Notes: generated from the sequence alone by a model not told the origin. DNA of 64,000 bases from Halogranum amylolyticum (GCF_900110465.1 NZ_FODV01000004.1:22098-86097); one strand, 5' to 3'; counted from the stretch's first letter, positions 52,551 to 61,552 are shown. Made by a program: numbers and translations.

Positions 52551-55091
52551 ATGGCATCTACAGATATCTTCGACGACATCTCTCGGCGACAGCTACTGGC
52601 AGCGCTCGGCACGGCGGGTGCCGTCGGTGGTGGTGTCGTCGCCACGCAGTCACCGCTCGGCGACGGTCCCGACCCGATCGAGACCACCGTCGCAGACGAC
52701 GAGACGGCCCGACGACTCGCCGAACGACACGCACCGACGCTGTACTTCGGGACGCGCGAGAAGTGGTTCCCGACGGACCCTCGGGAGTTCACGAGCGACC
52801 ACGACGGAAAACGGGTTCTCGACGGGTTCGACGCGCTCGACAGCTACACTAAACGGTACAAACGGGCCGGCGAGCCGCCGGCACCGGCGGCGTGTTACCG
52901 CGTCGTCGAATATCCCGACACGTCGCTCGCGGTCGTTCAGTACTGGTTCTACTCCGTGTTCGACCAGTTCACGACGAACTTCCACTGGCACGACTGGGAG
53001 GTGCTGCACGTCTTCGTCGACACCGACCGCGACGAACCGATGCTCTACGTCGCCAGCGCACACGCGACGACGGTCCCGAACAACGAGTTTCTCGACCCCG
53101 AGACGATCCGTCCGAGCGTCATCTCGGAAGTCGGCTCGCACTCCAGTGCGCTCGGGGTCAACGAGCGACGCGAGAGCTTTCAACGCGTCGGACTCGACGG
53201 TCTCGTCGCCGACATCACCAACGGACCGCTGAACCTGGCCGACCTCGGAGAGCTCCCGGTCGCCTACGGGCTCCCGCGCGACGAGGGGTTCCGACTCCCG
53301 TTCGTCGTCCCGGAACTCGACGACGAACCCGTGACCGAACACGAGCGACTCCCCAACGTCACTCTCGACGACCTGCTCCCCGACGACGTGACGGTGCGGT
53401 CATTCGCAGACCTGACACGGCCACCCTCCGACCTCCCGCTTCGCGAGACGGGACACGTCTTCGTTCCTGCGGGAATCGAACTTACGGACGGACCCACCGC
53501 CGACGCCGACCAGGAGTACGATCTCGTTCCCATCGACGAGGTCCGTGAGATCGACGCGCTCACCGGGCCGCAGTTGAGTTTCGAGTTCGCCGTCCCGACG
53601 GTCGTCGAGGACGCCGTCTCCAGTCACCTCGCCGCGCCCAACCTCCCGTGGGAGCAACCGCGCTTCACCGACCCCTCGCTCGACGTCACCGACCCGAGTC
53701 ACCGCGACGCGTTGCGGAACCGCTACGGTATCGACCATCCGGCTACGGGCGACCGACTCGTCGGCGCGGTTCGGCAGGCCGTCCCCGCCGAAGACGCCCC
53801 GGACGGCGCGGGAATCACCACCGAGCAGTCACAGACCGAGGCCGTCTGTCTACTGGAGAGCGACCCGGTCGCCGCGCCCACGTGGAACGGTGTCGTCGCG
53901 TTTCGGGACGTCCCCGAAGGGACCCATCGGTTGACAGTCAACGGCGCAGGCCTCGCCCCCTACGCGGAGGAACTGACCGTCGAAGGAGACGGAGAACTGA
54001 ACTCGATCGGCGTCGACGGCGCGGTGACGGTCGTCGCCAACGAGGACGCTGTCCGGGTACACGCCGATGCCGACGGCGAACTCACGAACGTCCGAGTCAC
54101 CGACGACGTTGGCGGGCGCGTGTACGACGCAACACCGCCGGGCAAGAACAGTTTCGCCGTCAACGTTCACCGCGGGGGGTCGTACACTGCCGAGGTGACC
54201 GACTCGGGCGGCAAGAAAGGTGCCTACCGTGTCAACCCGAAGGACGGCGACACGTCGGTCGGTCTGGGCACCGTTCGAACCGGGAAGGCGTCGCTCGCCG
54301 AGTTCCTCGTCGACCTCCTCGAGGAGACGCGGGCGTCCGTTCGAGCAGACGTGTCTGGGGAGACGACGCCCGGCAACGCCGAGCAGAACCGACCCGACGA
54401 AAGTCCGGACGCCAACGCGTCGGCGAGTGCGGCCAACGGGACGAATACGACGACTGGGGCGAGCGTGGCAAACACGACCGACACGGCAAACGCGACGACC
54501 GCGACGGACGCCACGAATACGACGACTGCGACGGACGCCACGAACGCCACGAATACGACGACTACGACCGGGACGACGGACACCAACACCACGGAGACGA
54601 CCAACGTGTCGAGTGCGACGAACACCACGAACACTACGAACGCGACCGTCGACAACACGTCCGTTTCGGTCGACGGAAACGCTACCACGAACACGACGCT
54701 CGGTGAGACGGAAGACTCCGTCGAGACGGCGACCGACGAGAGCCGGAACGACACCGACGCCGTCGGTACCGACGTGGCCAACGGAACCGGAGCGGAAACG
54801 AACGAGACGAGCGACACAGTCTCGGAGTCCACAGAACAGGTCGGCGGGTCAGTCGGGTCGCTTCTCGAGACACTCGACCGAGCCGTCGCGACGGCCGAGG
54901 CAGCCCGTGACGCGGCCGAAGATGGCGACGCAGAATCCGCAAACGAGTCGCTTCGAACCCTTCAGACACGTCTCGACGCGGTCGAAGGCGCTCTGAACGG
55001 GGACATCACCGGGCGAACCCGTGGACTCGTCGAGCGACGGTTACAGGTCGCACGCGAGCGCACGAACCGCGCCTTGGAAACGCCTGTCTGA
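52551..55091 (+). CDS. Secreted Tat-exported protein with NLP/Vps62-like domain and N-glycosylation-dense region
   Basis: An 846-residue protein. A twin-arginine signal (SRRQLLAALGTAGAVGGG) is at 11-30. Residues 60-340 resemble Vps62/NPP1-type domains: YWFYSVFDQF then FHWHDWE at 144-150, matching the NLP heptapeptide idea of H-x-HDWE that binds a metal. A beta-rich region follows (420-590). Residues about 600-730 are Thr/Asn/Ala-rich with dozens of N-x-T/S sequons, as in heavily glycosylated surface proteins. The last 80 residues form a coiled coil. Function unknown. Confidence 0.7.
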   Translation: MASTDIFDDISRRQLLAALGTAGAVGGGVVATQSPLGDGPDPIETTVADDETARRLAERHAPTLYFGTREKWFPTDPREFTSDHDGKRVLDGFDALDSYTKRYKRAGEPPAPAACYRVVEYPDTSLAVVQYWFYSVFDQFTTNFHWHDWEVLHVFVDTDRDEPMLYVASAHATTVPNNEFLDPETIRPSVISEVGSHSSALGVNERRESFQRVGLDGLVADITNGPLNLADLGELPVAYGLPRDEGFRLPFVVPELDDEPVTEHERLPNVTLDDLLPDDVTVRSFADLTRPPSDLPLRETGHVFVPAGIELTDGPTADADQEYDLVPIDEVREIDALTGPQLSFEFAVPTVVEDAVSSHLAAPNLPWEQPRFTDPSLDVTDPSHRDALRNRYGIDHPATGDRLVGAVRQAVPAEDAPDGAGITTEQSQTEAVCLLESDPVAAPTWNGVVAFRDVPEGTHRLTVNGAGLAPYAEELTVEGDGELNSIGVDGAVTVVANEDAVRVHADADGELTNVRVTDDVGGRVYDATPPGKNSFAVNVHRGGSYTAEVTDSGGKKGAYRVNPKDGDTSVGLGTVRTGKASLAEFLVDLLEETRASVRADVSGETTPGNAEQNRPDESPDANASASAANGTNTTTGASVANTTDTANATTATDATNTTTATDATNATNTTTTTGTTDTNTTETTNVSSATNTTNTTNATVDNTSVSVDGNATTNTTLGETEDSVETATDESRNDTDAVGTDVANGTGAETNETSDTVSESTEQVGGSVGSLLETLDRAVATAEAARDAAEDGDAESANESLRTLQTRLDAVEGALNGDITGRTRGLVERRLQVARERTNRALETPV

Positions 55092-55165
55092 ACGGAGCCG
55101 AGTTGCAGGAGACGGGAGGCCGCCCTCGACAGTTTTTACCCCGCCTCGGTCGATTGCGGGAACGA

Positions 55166-55813
55166 ATGGATCTGTCGCGTCTCCTCTCGGATCACGTCGT
55201 CGAGGAGTATCTCGGGTCGGCACCGACGCTCGTCTGGCTGCTCGTCGTCAACGCGACTGCCTTCCTCGTCGGTATCAGGTTCTACGTCGAGACGATGCCG
55301 TCGGTACCGACGTTTCTCTGGCCGCTGTACGGGGACTCGCCGACGGCACTCGCGCTCGCGACGTTGTCGCTCGCGACGCTCCTCCCGGCGCTGGAGGGAC
55401 GGGTCCTCGACTCGCCCATTAATCGGCCGCTAGCATACCTCCACACGCTCTCGTTCGTCTGGCTGGTGAAGTACGGTCTCTGGACGTTCGTCGCGTTGAA
55501 CCTCCACCCCGAACTCTACTTCGGATTCGACCAGCAGGCACTCTACGATTACTGGTTCATTATCGGGACACACCTCCTCTTCGTCGTCGAGGCGGTCGCC
55601 ATCGCTCGAGTCGGCCGAACGACCCGCGGGGCGCTCGGCTTCGCACTGGTCGCTCTCCTCGTCAACGACGTCTTCGACTACTGGTTCGGGTACCATCCGC
55701 CGTTGCGGTACGCGCCCGGGGTCGTCCTCCCGGCAGTCACCGTCGGTCTCACGCTTCTGGCAGTCGGTTGTGCCGGATCGGTGTTTGTCCCACTCGCGCG
55801 CAAAACTGAATAA
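55166..55813 (+). CDS. DUF1405 family membrane protein
   Basis: A 215-residue protein with six membrane helices. The order of helices and the conserved polar blocks (RFYVETMPSVPTFLWPLYGDSP near residue 37-58, SFVWLVKYGLWT near 93, DYWFGYHPPLRY near 175) mark DUF1405. Its role is unknown. The ATG giving MDLSRLL was chosen; the ~20 codons upstream in frame are poor. It follows the secreted protein by 74 bases on the same strand. Confidence 0.85.
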   Translation: MDLSRLLSDHVVEEYLGSAPTLVWLLVVNATAFLVGIRFYVETMPSVPTFLWPLYGDSPTALALATLSLATLLPALEGRVLDSPINRPLAYLHTLSFVWLVKYGLWTFVALNLHPELYFGFDQQALYDYWFIIGTHLLFVVEAVAIARVGRTTRGALGFALVALLVNDVFDYWFGYHPPLRYAPGVVLPAVTVGLTLLAVGCAGSVFVPLARKTE

Positions 55814-55866
55814 ACAGTTTATGCAGTGCGTTCCGCGGGGATGAACCGAACGAACGAAGCTCCTGA

Positions 55867-55873
55867 TTTATAT
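55867..55873 (+). promoter_or_regulatory. TATA box (TTTATAT) of the repeat-rich secreted protein
   Basis: Centred 27 bases before the ATG at 55897, indicating a leaderless mRNA. Confidence 0.6.
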
Positions 55874-55896
55874 GCTCAAATGAAGAGGTTCCGGAT

Positions 55897-57138
55897 ATGC
55901 GAGTTGTAGCGGCCGTCTGCGTCCTCCTCGTCTGCAGCGTGTTCGCGCCGGCGGCGGTGCTGGCCGAGCCGGTCGAGCACTCCGGACAGCTGGCGGCAAC
56001 GATGTCGACCCCCGCCAGCCAGGAGAGCGACGTCGACGTCGCCACCAGCACAGTCCAGTCGGCCAACGAGTCGAACGACGCCAGTTCGTCGGAGAGCTCG
56101 ATGGGGCTACAGGTGTCGTCGTTCGTCCAGTCGACAAGCGCCGAGACGTCCGGCGTCGTCGAGAACGAGATGTGGGAAGCGAACGTCAACCGGAGCGGCG
56201 AGTCGGCGTCAGTCACGCGGCGCGTCGGCAGCCTCGACCGACGCGTCTCGACCCTCCGGGAGCAACGGCAGGAACTCATCGAGGCCCACGAGAACGGGAA
56301 CGTCTCGACGCTACAGTACCAGTCGCGGCTCGCACATCTGAACGGCCGACTCGACGCACTGTCGGCCGCAGCGAGTTCGACGGAACGCGCCGCAACCCGA
56401 CTCAACACCGACACGCCCGGCCTCTCGAAAGTCAAAACGGAGATCGAACGGTCCAAGCAGACGATGCCGGAGACGGCCCGTCCCACCGAGAACCCCGGAC
56501 GGGGGAACGGATCGCAGGCTAACGACCAGAACCCCGGACAGGGAGACGAGTCACAGGCTAACGACCAGAACCCCGGACAGGGAGACGAGTCACAGGCTAA
56601 CGACCAGAACCCCGGACAGGGAGACGAGTCACAGGCTAACGACCAGAACCCCGGACAGGGAGACGAGTCACAGGCTAACGACCAGAACCCCGGACAGGGA
56701 AACGGATCGCAGGCTAACGGCCAGAACCCCGGACAGGGAAACGGATCGCAGGCTAACGGCCAGAACCCCGGTAACGGAAGCGGACCGGAGGGAAGCGAAG
56801 GAGATCCGGAAGAGAGTGAGGAACGCGCTCAGAGCTCTAACGGCGACAGCGAGGACAAAGGTGAGAGTCCCGACCGCTCGGCCACTACCGGCGAGAGTCC
56901 CGGCAACTCCGACAGAGCGACAGACGATACGAACGGAAGTGATCGCGACGAGGGTGCGAGTGGTTCCGACGCTGCTGACAATGACGGCGACAACGTCAAC
57001 AGCGGCAATGGTGACGACGACGCCGAGAGTGGCAACGTAGACGGCGAAAGCGACGCGAACGGCAACGACGACAGCAATGCGAACGACGGCGGTTCTAACG
57101 GATCGAACGGTCGGGCGAACGCACTGATGCATCTCTAA
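55897..57138 (+). CDS. Secreted protein with 13-residue tandem repeats
   Basis: A 413-residue protein with a Sec-type signal peptide (VVAAVCVLLVCSVFAPAAVLA, cleavage near 23). Residues 100-180 are a helical, coiled-coil-like region (VTRRVGSLDRRVSTLREQRQ). Residues 199-289 hold seven copies of a 13-residue unit, NPGQGDESQANDQ in its most common form. The rest to the C-terminus is disordered and Gly/Asn/Ser/Asp-rich. There is no cell-wall sorting motif. I do not recognise the family; it is likely a surface or matrix protein. Confidence 0.7.
   Translation: MRVVAAVCVLLVCSVFAPAAVLAEPVEHSGQLAATMSTPASQESDVDVATSTVQSANESNDASSSESSMGLQVSSFVQSTSAETSGVVENEMWEANVNRSGESASVTRRVGSLDRRVSTLREQRQELIEAHENGNVSTLQYQSRLAHLNGRLDALSAAASSTERAATRLNTDTPGLSKVKTEIERSKQTMPETARPTENPGRGNGSQANDQNPGQGDESQANDQNPGQGDESQANDQNPGQGDESQANDQNPGQGDESQANDQNPGQGNGSQANGQNPGQGNGSQANGQNPGNGSGPEGSEGDPEESEERAQSSNGDSEDKGESPDRSATTGESPGNSDRATDDTNGSDRDEGASGSDAADNDGDNVNSGNGDDDAESGNVDGESDANGNDDSNANDGGSNGSNGRANALMHL
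56491..56763 (+). repeat. Tandem repeat, seven units of 39 bases
   Basis: Units start at 56491, 56530, 56569, 56608, 56647, 56686 and 56725, with a partial eighth after 56764. Units 2-5 are the same or nearly so at base level, while the outer units differ by several bases. This pattern points to recent expansion in the middle. It is in frame and coding, so copy number changes would lengthen or shorten the protein without breaking it. Confidence 0.92.
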
Positions 57139-57139
57139 G

Positions 57140-57157
57140 CGGCGTGTTTTCACGCCG
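57140..57157 (+). terminator. Hairpin terminator after the repeat protein
   Basis: CGGCGTG-TTTT-CACGCCG, a 7 bp stem with a T-only loop, starts two bases after the stop codon and lies before the promoter of the next gene. A short T-rich stretch (CCTTTTGAG) follows about 13 bases later. Confidence 0.5.
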
Positions 57158-57202
57158 TCGGTGAGTCAGCCTTTTGAGTTCCCGTAGCTTATCTCAGTTC
57201 AT

Positions 57203-57856
57203 ATGGACTCCGCGGTACTGCTCGATCTCCTCGGAAACGAGAATCGCCGGCGCATCCTCCGGCTTCTCTCGCACAAGCCCTGCTACGTGACGGAGATCAG
57301 TGAGTATCTCGGCGTGAGCCCCAAAGCCGTCATCGACCACCTCCGAAAGCTCGAGGAGGCCGGTCTCGTTGAGTCGCGGACCGACGACCAGCGGCGCAAG
57401 TACTTTCACATCTCCAGGAACCTACGACTGGAGGTGAACGTTTCGCCGTACGGATTCGGTGCCAAGAGCGCGTACCCGGCGAGTCCGAGCCTCGACATGA
57501 CGGGACGTTGCCCCCACGTCACGCTCGACGTGACCGTCGGCGACGACTCCGACTCCGTCGCCGAACTTGCGAGCGAACTGGGCCAACTCGAAGAGCTGGA
57601 GAACGAGCTGTCGCTGGCCCAGCGGTGGGTCCACGGCCGTATGACGCAGGTGCTCGACCGCCTGAACGAGACGATCGGTGCCGACGACAGTCGGTTCTAC
57701 GCCGAGCTGCTCGCCGCCATCGCGACCGGCACGGATACGACGTCGAGTATCAGCCGCGAGGTCGAAGTCGCAGAGGAGGTCGTCGAGGAGGCGCTCTCCC
57801 GACTGGCCGACAACGGTCTCGTCACCCGTCACAGCGACCGCTGGTCGATCAGCTGA
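57203..57856 (+). CDS. ArsR-family winged-helix regulator
   Basis: A 217-residue protein with an N-terminal ArsR-type winged helix: LLGNENRRRILRLLSHKPCYVTEISEYLGVSPKAVIDHL-type segment at 7-45, then the wing ESRTDDQRRKYFHIS. The C-terminal half is a coiled, acidic region (LASELGQLEELENELSLAQRW) ending in a second HTH-like stretch (SSISREVEVAEEVVEEALSRLADNGLV), suggesting two DNA-binding modules. It lies after the repeat protein and before candidate RNA copy B. Its target is unknown. Confidence 0.82.
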   Translation: MDSAVLLDLLGNENRRRILRLLSHKPCYVTEISEYLGVSPKAVIDHLRKLEEAGLVESRTDDQRRKYFHISRNLRLEVNVSPYGFGAKSAYPASPSLDMTGRCPHVTLDVTVGDDSDSVAELASELGQLEELENELSLAQRWVHGRMTQVLDRLNETIGADDSRFYAELLAAIATGTDTTSSISREVEVAEEVVEEALSRLADNGLVTRHSDRWSIS

Positions 57857-58035
57857 ACGCGCCGCGACCGACCACGAGGGACTCGGCCGAAGGCGAACGC
57901 GCCCGGCGTCGAGCACGCGAACGATCAGCATGCAGGCGAACAGTCGTCAGTCTAGTCCGTCTGACGACGCCGTGTTGCGTGCCAACACGACTCGATCAGA
58001 GCCATTAGGTACCATCGTTAAGCCCATCACCAACC
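57857..58035 (+). other. Spacer between the winged-helix gene and candidate RNA B
   Basis: It holds a hairpin CGTGTT-GCGTGCC-AACACG (57971-57989), which may end the regulator transcript, and a TTAAG box at 58018-58022, about 28 bases before the 10 bp stem of the RNA. No frame in it looks coding. Confidence 0.45.
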
Positions 58036-58121
58036 AACTGTCTGATGCAGTCCAGTAACACTCCCGGAGAGTACTGGACTGTGGCATTCCGGTCCGTAGA
58101 CACCCTTTAACGGGTGTCTAC
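58036..58121 (+). ncRNA. Candidate structured pseudoknot RNA, copy B
   Basis: AACTG (58036-58040), five bases, TGCA, a perfect 10 bp stem CAGTCCAGTA/TACTGGACTG (58048-58057 with 58072-58081), a 14-base loop with CCCGGAG, then TGGCATTCCGGT, then a 10 bp hairpin GTAGACACCC-TTTAAC-GGGTGTCTAC (58096-58121). The loop CCGGA (58064-58068) can pair with TCCGG (58088-58092). The block order and spacing match copy A at 14106-14202; only the loop length and the stem and end-hairpin sequences change. It converges on the membrane protein at 58205-58711. Family unrecognised. Confidence 0.65.
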
Positions 58122-58204
58122 TAACTTCTGGTGTCGGGTCGACGACGAGCCACGACTGTCTCTCGACGACGCGATTGGTATCGATTCACCCGCAACGCGA
58201 CCGT

Positions 58205-58711
58205 CTAGACGACGTCTCGGGTCAGACCGTCGCGAAGGTCACGCCCGAAGTAGTGACCGAGAAGGGCGACGAGGACCCCTGCGACGGCACCGCCGCCGGC
58301 GAGTGCGACCCCGTGTCGTGCGAGCAGGTCGGCAGCGACCGGCAGGAACGCAGAGCCGAGCGTACTCAGGACGATTCCGAGTCCGGAGGCGACGCCGCCG
58401 GCCGCGCCGACCTCGAGATACCGTCGGTGTGTGGCGACGAGACCGACGAGAAAGCCCGCGCCGAACAGGCCGACGAACCGTCCGACGATCCCGACCAACG
58501 GGATCGCACTGCCGAGCGCCATCCCGACGACGGCGAGCAGGAGCGTCCCGAGAAACACCTTGATCGAGAACAGGCGACCGACGCGGCGTCTCGCGCCGGC
58601 GAGTCGGCCACCGCTCGACCGTGACTCGTCGGTGTCGGCGTCGCCGCGAGACGTGGAGGGCGAGTCGTCGAGCATCGATTGCGAGCGCTCGACGTCGGTG
58701 CTGCGCTGCAT
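58205..58711 (-). CDS. Haloarchaeal membrane protein of unknown function
   Basis: A 168-residue protein with a 50-residue Arg/Ser-rich cytoplasmic head and four hydrophobic segments (VFLGTLLLAVVGMALGSAIPL, FVGLFGAGFLVGLVATH, GVASGLGIVLSTLGSAFLP, AGGGAVAGVLVALLGHYFG) with Gly-rich helices. No known motif is seen. A second ATG 12 codons on (MLDDSPS) is an alternative start. A CATAGG box sits just before the chosen ATG. It is divergent from gatD. Confidence 0.65.
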   Translation of the reverse strand: MQRSTDVERSQSMLDDSPSTSRGDADTDESRSSGGRLAGARRRVGRLFSIKVFLGTLLLAVVGMALGSAIPLVGIVGRFVGLFGAGFLVGLVATHRRYLEVGAAGGVASGLGIVLSTLGSAFLPVAADLLARHGVALAGGGAVAGVLVALLGHYFGRDLRDGLTRDVV

Positions 58712-58792
58712 AGGAGGTGGTGTGTCCGCCGGGCCTATGGCTCTTCCCCCCGAACGAATGGATTGAAGTCCGGTCCCGCGGAACCTGCGAGT

Positions 58793-60037
58793 ATGAACCC
58801 AGGGGATCGCGTCCGCGTCGAACGCGCGGGCGTCACGAACGAAGGCGTACTGATGCCCTCCACGACGGCCGACTACCTCGTCGTCAAGCGCGACGGCGGC
58901 TACAACGTCGGTATCGAGCGCGACGGTGCGGACGTCGAGATACTCGAGAGCGACGTCCACGACGTCGGTGAAGAGGGCGAGGGTGAGGACAGTTCCGTCG
59001 TCGAGTTCGACGACGACCTCCCGACGGTCTCGCTCATCTCGACCGGCGGTACCATCGCCTCCACCGTCGACTACCGGACCGGTGCCGTCACCGCCCGGTT
59101 CGACGCCGAGGACGTCCTCCGGGCCGTCCCGGACCTCGCCGGCCGTGCCAACTACCGCGGCCGCGTCGTCGCCAACATCCTCTCGGAGAACATGACGCCC
59201 GCCATCTGGCGGGACCTCGCGGAAGCCGTCCACGAGGAGATCGACAAGGGCGCGGACGGCGTCGTCGTCATGCACGGCACCGACACGATGCAGTACTCCG
59301 CGGCCGCGCTGTCGTTCATGCTCGACACGCCCGTCCCCATCGTCTTCACGGGCAGTCAGCGGTCGGCAGACCGTCCCTCCTCGGACAACGTGATGAACGC
59401 CGTCTGCGCGGTCGAGGCTGCCAAGAGCGACGCTGCGGAGGTGCTGGTCTGTATGCACGCCTCGGAGTCCGACGACGTCTGTGCGCTCCACGAGGGGACG
59501 CGCGTCCGCAAGAACCACACCTCCCGACGTGACGCCTTCGAGACGGTCGGCGCGAAACCGCTCGGCGAAGTCGACTACGACACGGAGGAGATAACGTTCC
59601 GCCGCGACCACGCCGAGCGCGGTGCCGCCACGCTCGACCTCGCCGCCGACCTCGCCGACGACGTCGAACTCGTCAAGTTCACGCCGGGGATGGACCCCGC
59701 CGCGTGGGACTACCTCGACGGGAAGTCCGGCATCGTCATCGAAGGGACGGGTCTCGGCCACGTCCACACCGACCTCATCCCCCGCATCGAGGAACTCGTC
59801 GACGACGGCGCGGTCGTCGCCATGACCAGCCAGTGTCTCGAAGGTCGCGTCTGCGACCGCGTCTACGACACGGGTCGCGACCTGCTCGACGCCGGTGTCG
59901 TCGAGGCGGGTGACACCCTCCCCGAAACGGCGAAGGTGAAACTGATGTGGGCCATCGCGAACACCGACGACGCGGCGGGCGTGATGCGACGCTCGCTGGC
60001 CGGCGAGCTGACGGAGCAGTCTCGTCCGTGGACGTGA
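58793..60037 (+). CDS. gatD: Glutamyl-tRNA(Gln) amidotransferase subunit D
   Basis: A 414-residue asparaginase-like subunit of the archaeal GatDE complex. With GatE it converts Glu-tRNA(Gln) to Gln-tRNA(Gln), releasing ammonia from glutamine. The nucleophile Thr is 87 in LISTGGTIAS; the second Thr and Asp are in VMHGTDTMQYSA, and the Lys in the family's ammonia-release site follows. The N-terminal 75 residues are the GatD-specific beta domain (GDRVRVERAGVTNEGVLMP). GatE is not in the window. Confidence 0.95.
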   Translation: MNPGDRVRVERAGVTNEGVLMPSTTADYLVVKRDGGYNVGIERDGADVEILESDVHDVGEEGEGEDSSVVEFDDDLPTVSLISTGGTIASTVDYRTGAVTARFDAEDVLRAVPDLAGRANYRGRVVANILSENMTPAIWRDLAEAVHEEIDKGADGVVVMHGTDTMQYSAAALSFMLDTPVPIVFTGSQRSADRPSSDNVMNAVCAVEAAKSDAAEVLVCMHASESDDVCALHEGTRVRKNHTSRRDAFETVGAKPLGEVDYDTEEITFRRDHAERGAATLDLAADLADDVELVKFTPGMDPAAWDYLDGKSGIVIEGTGLGHVHTDLIPRIEELVDDGAVVAMTSQCLEGRVCDRVYDTGRDLLDAGVVEAGDTLPETAKVKLMWAIANTDDAAGVMRRSLAGELTEQSRPWT

Positions 60038-60957
60038 CGACGTTCGAGGTCAGACGGGCCCGCCCCGCCGACGAGGCGGCGGTCGTCGCCTTCACCGAGG
60101 AGACGTGGAGCGACCGCGAGGGGAGCGACTACATCCCCCGGATCTTCCAACAGTGGATCGAGGGCGACGGCGACGACCAGCGGACGTTCGTCGTCGAAGC
60201 GGGAGACGACGTCGCCGCCATCGTGCAGGCGGTCGTCCTCTCGGAGCACGAGGCGTGGGCCCAGGGGATGCGCGTCAACCCCGACTACCGCGGCGAGGGG
60301 CTCAGCACGAGAATCAACGACGCGGCGCTCCGCTGGGCGCGCGAACAGGGTGCCACCGTCGCGCGCAACATGGTGTTCTCGTGGAACGTCGCCGGACTCG
60401 GCGGGTCGCGGGCGGCCGGCTTCGACCCCTGCACGGAGTTCCGCTGGGCGATGCCGACGCCCGACCCGGCTGCCACTCCCACACTCGCCGTCGGCGACGA
60501 GGCCGACGCCGCGTGGGCGTTCTGGAGTGCCAGCGACGCCCGCGACGACCTGCGAGGGCTCACACTCGACGGCGAGGAGTCGTGGGCCGTCTCGGAGTTG
60601 ACGCGCGAGAAACTCCACGACGCTGCTGACGAGGACCGGTTGTTCGTCGTCACCGACGACGGCACGCGCGGGTTCTCCTACCGCAACCGCGTCTACGACC
60701 GCCCGAACGACGAGGGTGACGAGGTGACGTGGGCCGAGTACGCCGTCGGCGCGTGGACCGACCTCGACGCCTGCCGGTCACTCTTCTCGGCGCTCGCTCG
60801 CGACGCCGCGAGCGTCGACGCCGACCGGACGCGCGTTTTGATCCCCGAATCGGCACGGTGGGTCAGCGACGTCGCCGCCTCACGAGTCGCCGTCTCGGAC
60901 GAACCGGACTTCGTGATGGCCGCGGACCTGACGAGAGATCGGTTCGACGGCGACTGA
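60034..60957 (+). CDS. GNAT-type acetyltransferase with a second, degenerate domain
   Basis: A 307-residue protein. The first 145 residues are a GNAT domain with the acetyl-CoA loop RVNPDYRGEGLSTRINDAAL and motif B around RNMVFSWNVAGLGG. The second half is a related fold without a clear CoA loop, like two-domain GNATs in which one half is structural. Its GTG start overlaps the gatD stop by four bases, so the two are co-translated. A link to tRNA modification is possible but only by position. Confidence 0.8.
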   Translation: MTTFEVRRARPADEAAVVAFTEETWSDREGSDYIPRIFQQWIEGDGDDQRTFVVEAGDDVAAIVQAVVLSEHEAWAQGMRVNPDYRGEGLSTRINDAALRWAREQGATVARNMVFSWNVAGLGGSRAAGFDPCTEFRWAMPTPDPAATPTLAVGDEADAAWAFWSASDARDDLRGLTLDGEESWAVSELTREKLHDAADEDRLFVVTDDGTRGFSYRNRVYDRPNDEGDEVTWAEYAVGAWTDLDACRSLFSALARDAASVDADRTRVLIPESARWVSDVAASRVAVSDEPDFVMAADLTRDRFDGD

Positions 60958-60973
60958 CGGTCGGCCGCCGAGT

Positions 60974-61552
60974 TCAGTCGCAGCCTTCCTGCGGGTCGAC
61001 GGCGACGGGCAGTTCGTAACCGACGGCGATGGCGTCGCACTGGTTGGCCCACAGCGAGAGTTCTCCTTCCTTCAGCACCACCGCACCGTCACGGTCGTAG
61101 CCGTACTCGGGCGGACACGACCGCAGCTCCCACGTCTCCGAGAGCGTCTGGCCCGTCTCCAGTTCGGCGCGGACCTCGTAGGCGTCGCGGACGTCGTCGC
61201 TCGCGTCGCGGGTGGCGACGTCCTCGAACGCCAGCGCCTGGTCGGCGTCGACCGCCCACGTCCCGTCGACCACCGACTTGCCGGTCTCGGCGTGGGTCAC
61301 GGAGAGCGTGACGCAGTGGGCCGTTCGCTCGTGGTTCTCCACGTAGAACGAGGAGTGAAGGACGTCCGGCATCGGCGTGCGCGTTCGCGTCGACGGTGAG
61401 GACGAGTGGGAGTCGGCGGTGGAGGAGGTGCCGGACGGGTCGGCGGGGGGCGTGTCGCCGTCGGTCGTGCTGGCGGGCGACGTCGCCGTACAGCCGGCGA
61501 GCGTCCCTGATACCGACGCGAGCAGCGCTCTGCGGGTGAACGAGGAGGGCAT
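60974..61552 (-). CDS. Tat lipoprotein of unknown function
   Basis: A 192-residue exported lipoprotein: FTRRALLASVSGTLAGC gives a twin-arginine-like signal and lipobox Cys at 21. A Ser/Thr/Asp-rich linker to about residue 62 precedes a beta-rich domain (VLHSSFYVENHERTAHCVTLSVTH) with a pair of later Cys (SCPPEY, ANQCDAI) that may form a disulfide. I do not recognise the family. A TATATCG box about 30 bases upstream supports the ATG. Confidence 0.68.
   Translation of the reverse strand: MPSSFTRRALLASVSGTLAGCTATSPASTTDGDTPPADPSGTSSTADSHSSSPSTRTRTPMPDVLHSSFYVENHERTAHCVTLSVTHAETGKSVVDGTWAVDADQALAFEDVATRDASDDVRDAYEVRAELETGQTLSETWELRSCPPEYGYDRDGAVVLKEGELSLWANQCDAIAVGYELPVAVDPQEGCD

Noticed and set aside
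56491..56763. CRISPR-like regular repeats
   Set aside because: Repeats are contiguous without unique spacers and lie in frame within a protein.
58036..58121. Fluoride riboswitch or TnpB guide RNA as identity of the pseudoknot element
   Set aside because: The fluoride consensus (TGATG-CCTAC block) is missing, no tnpB or transposase is nearby, and no gene lies downstream on the same strand.
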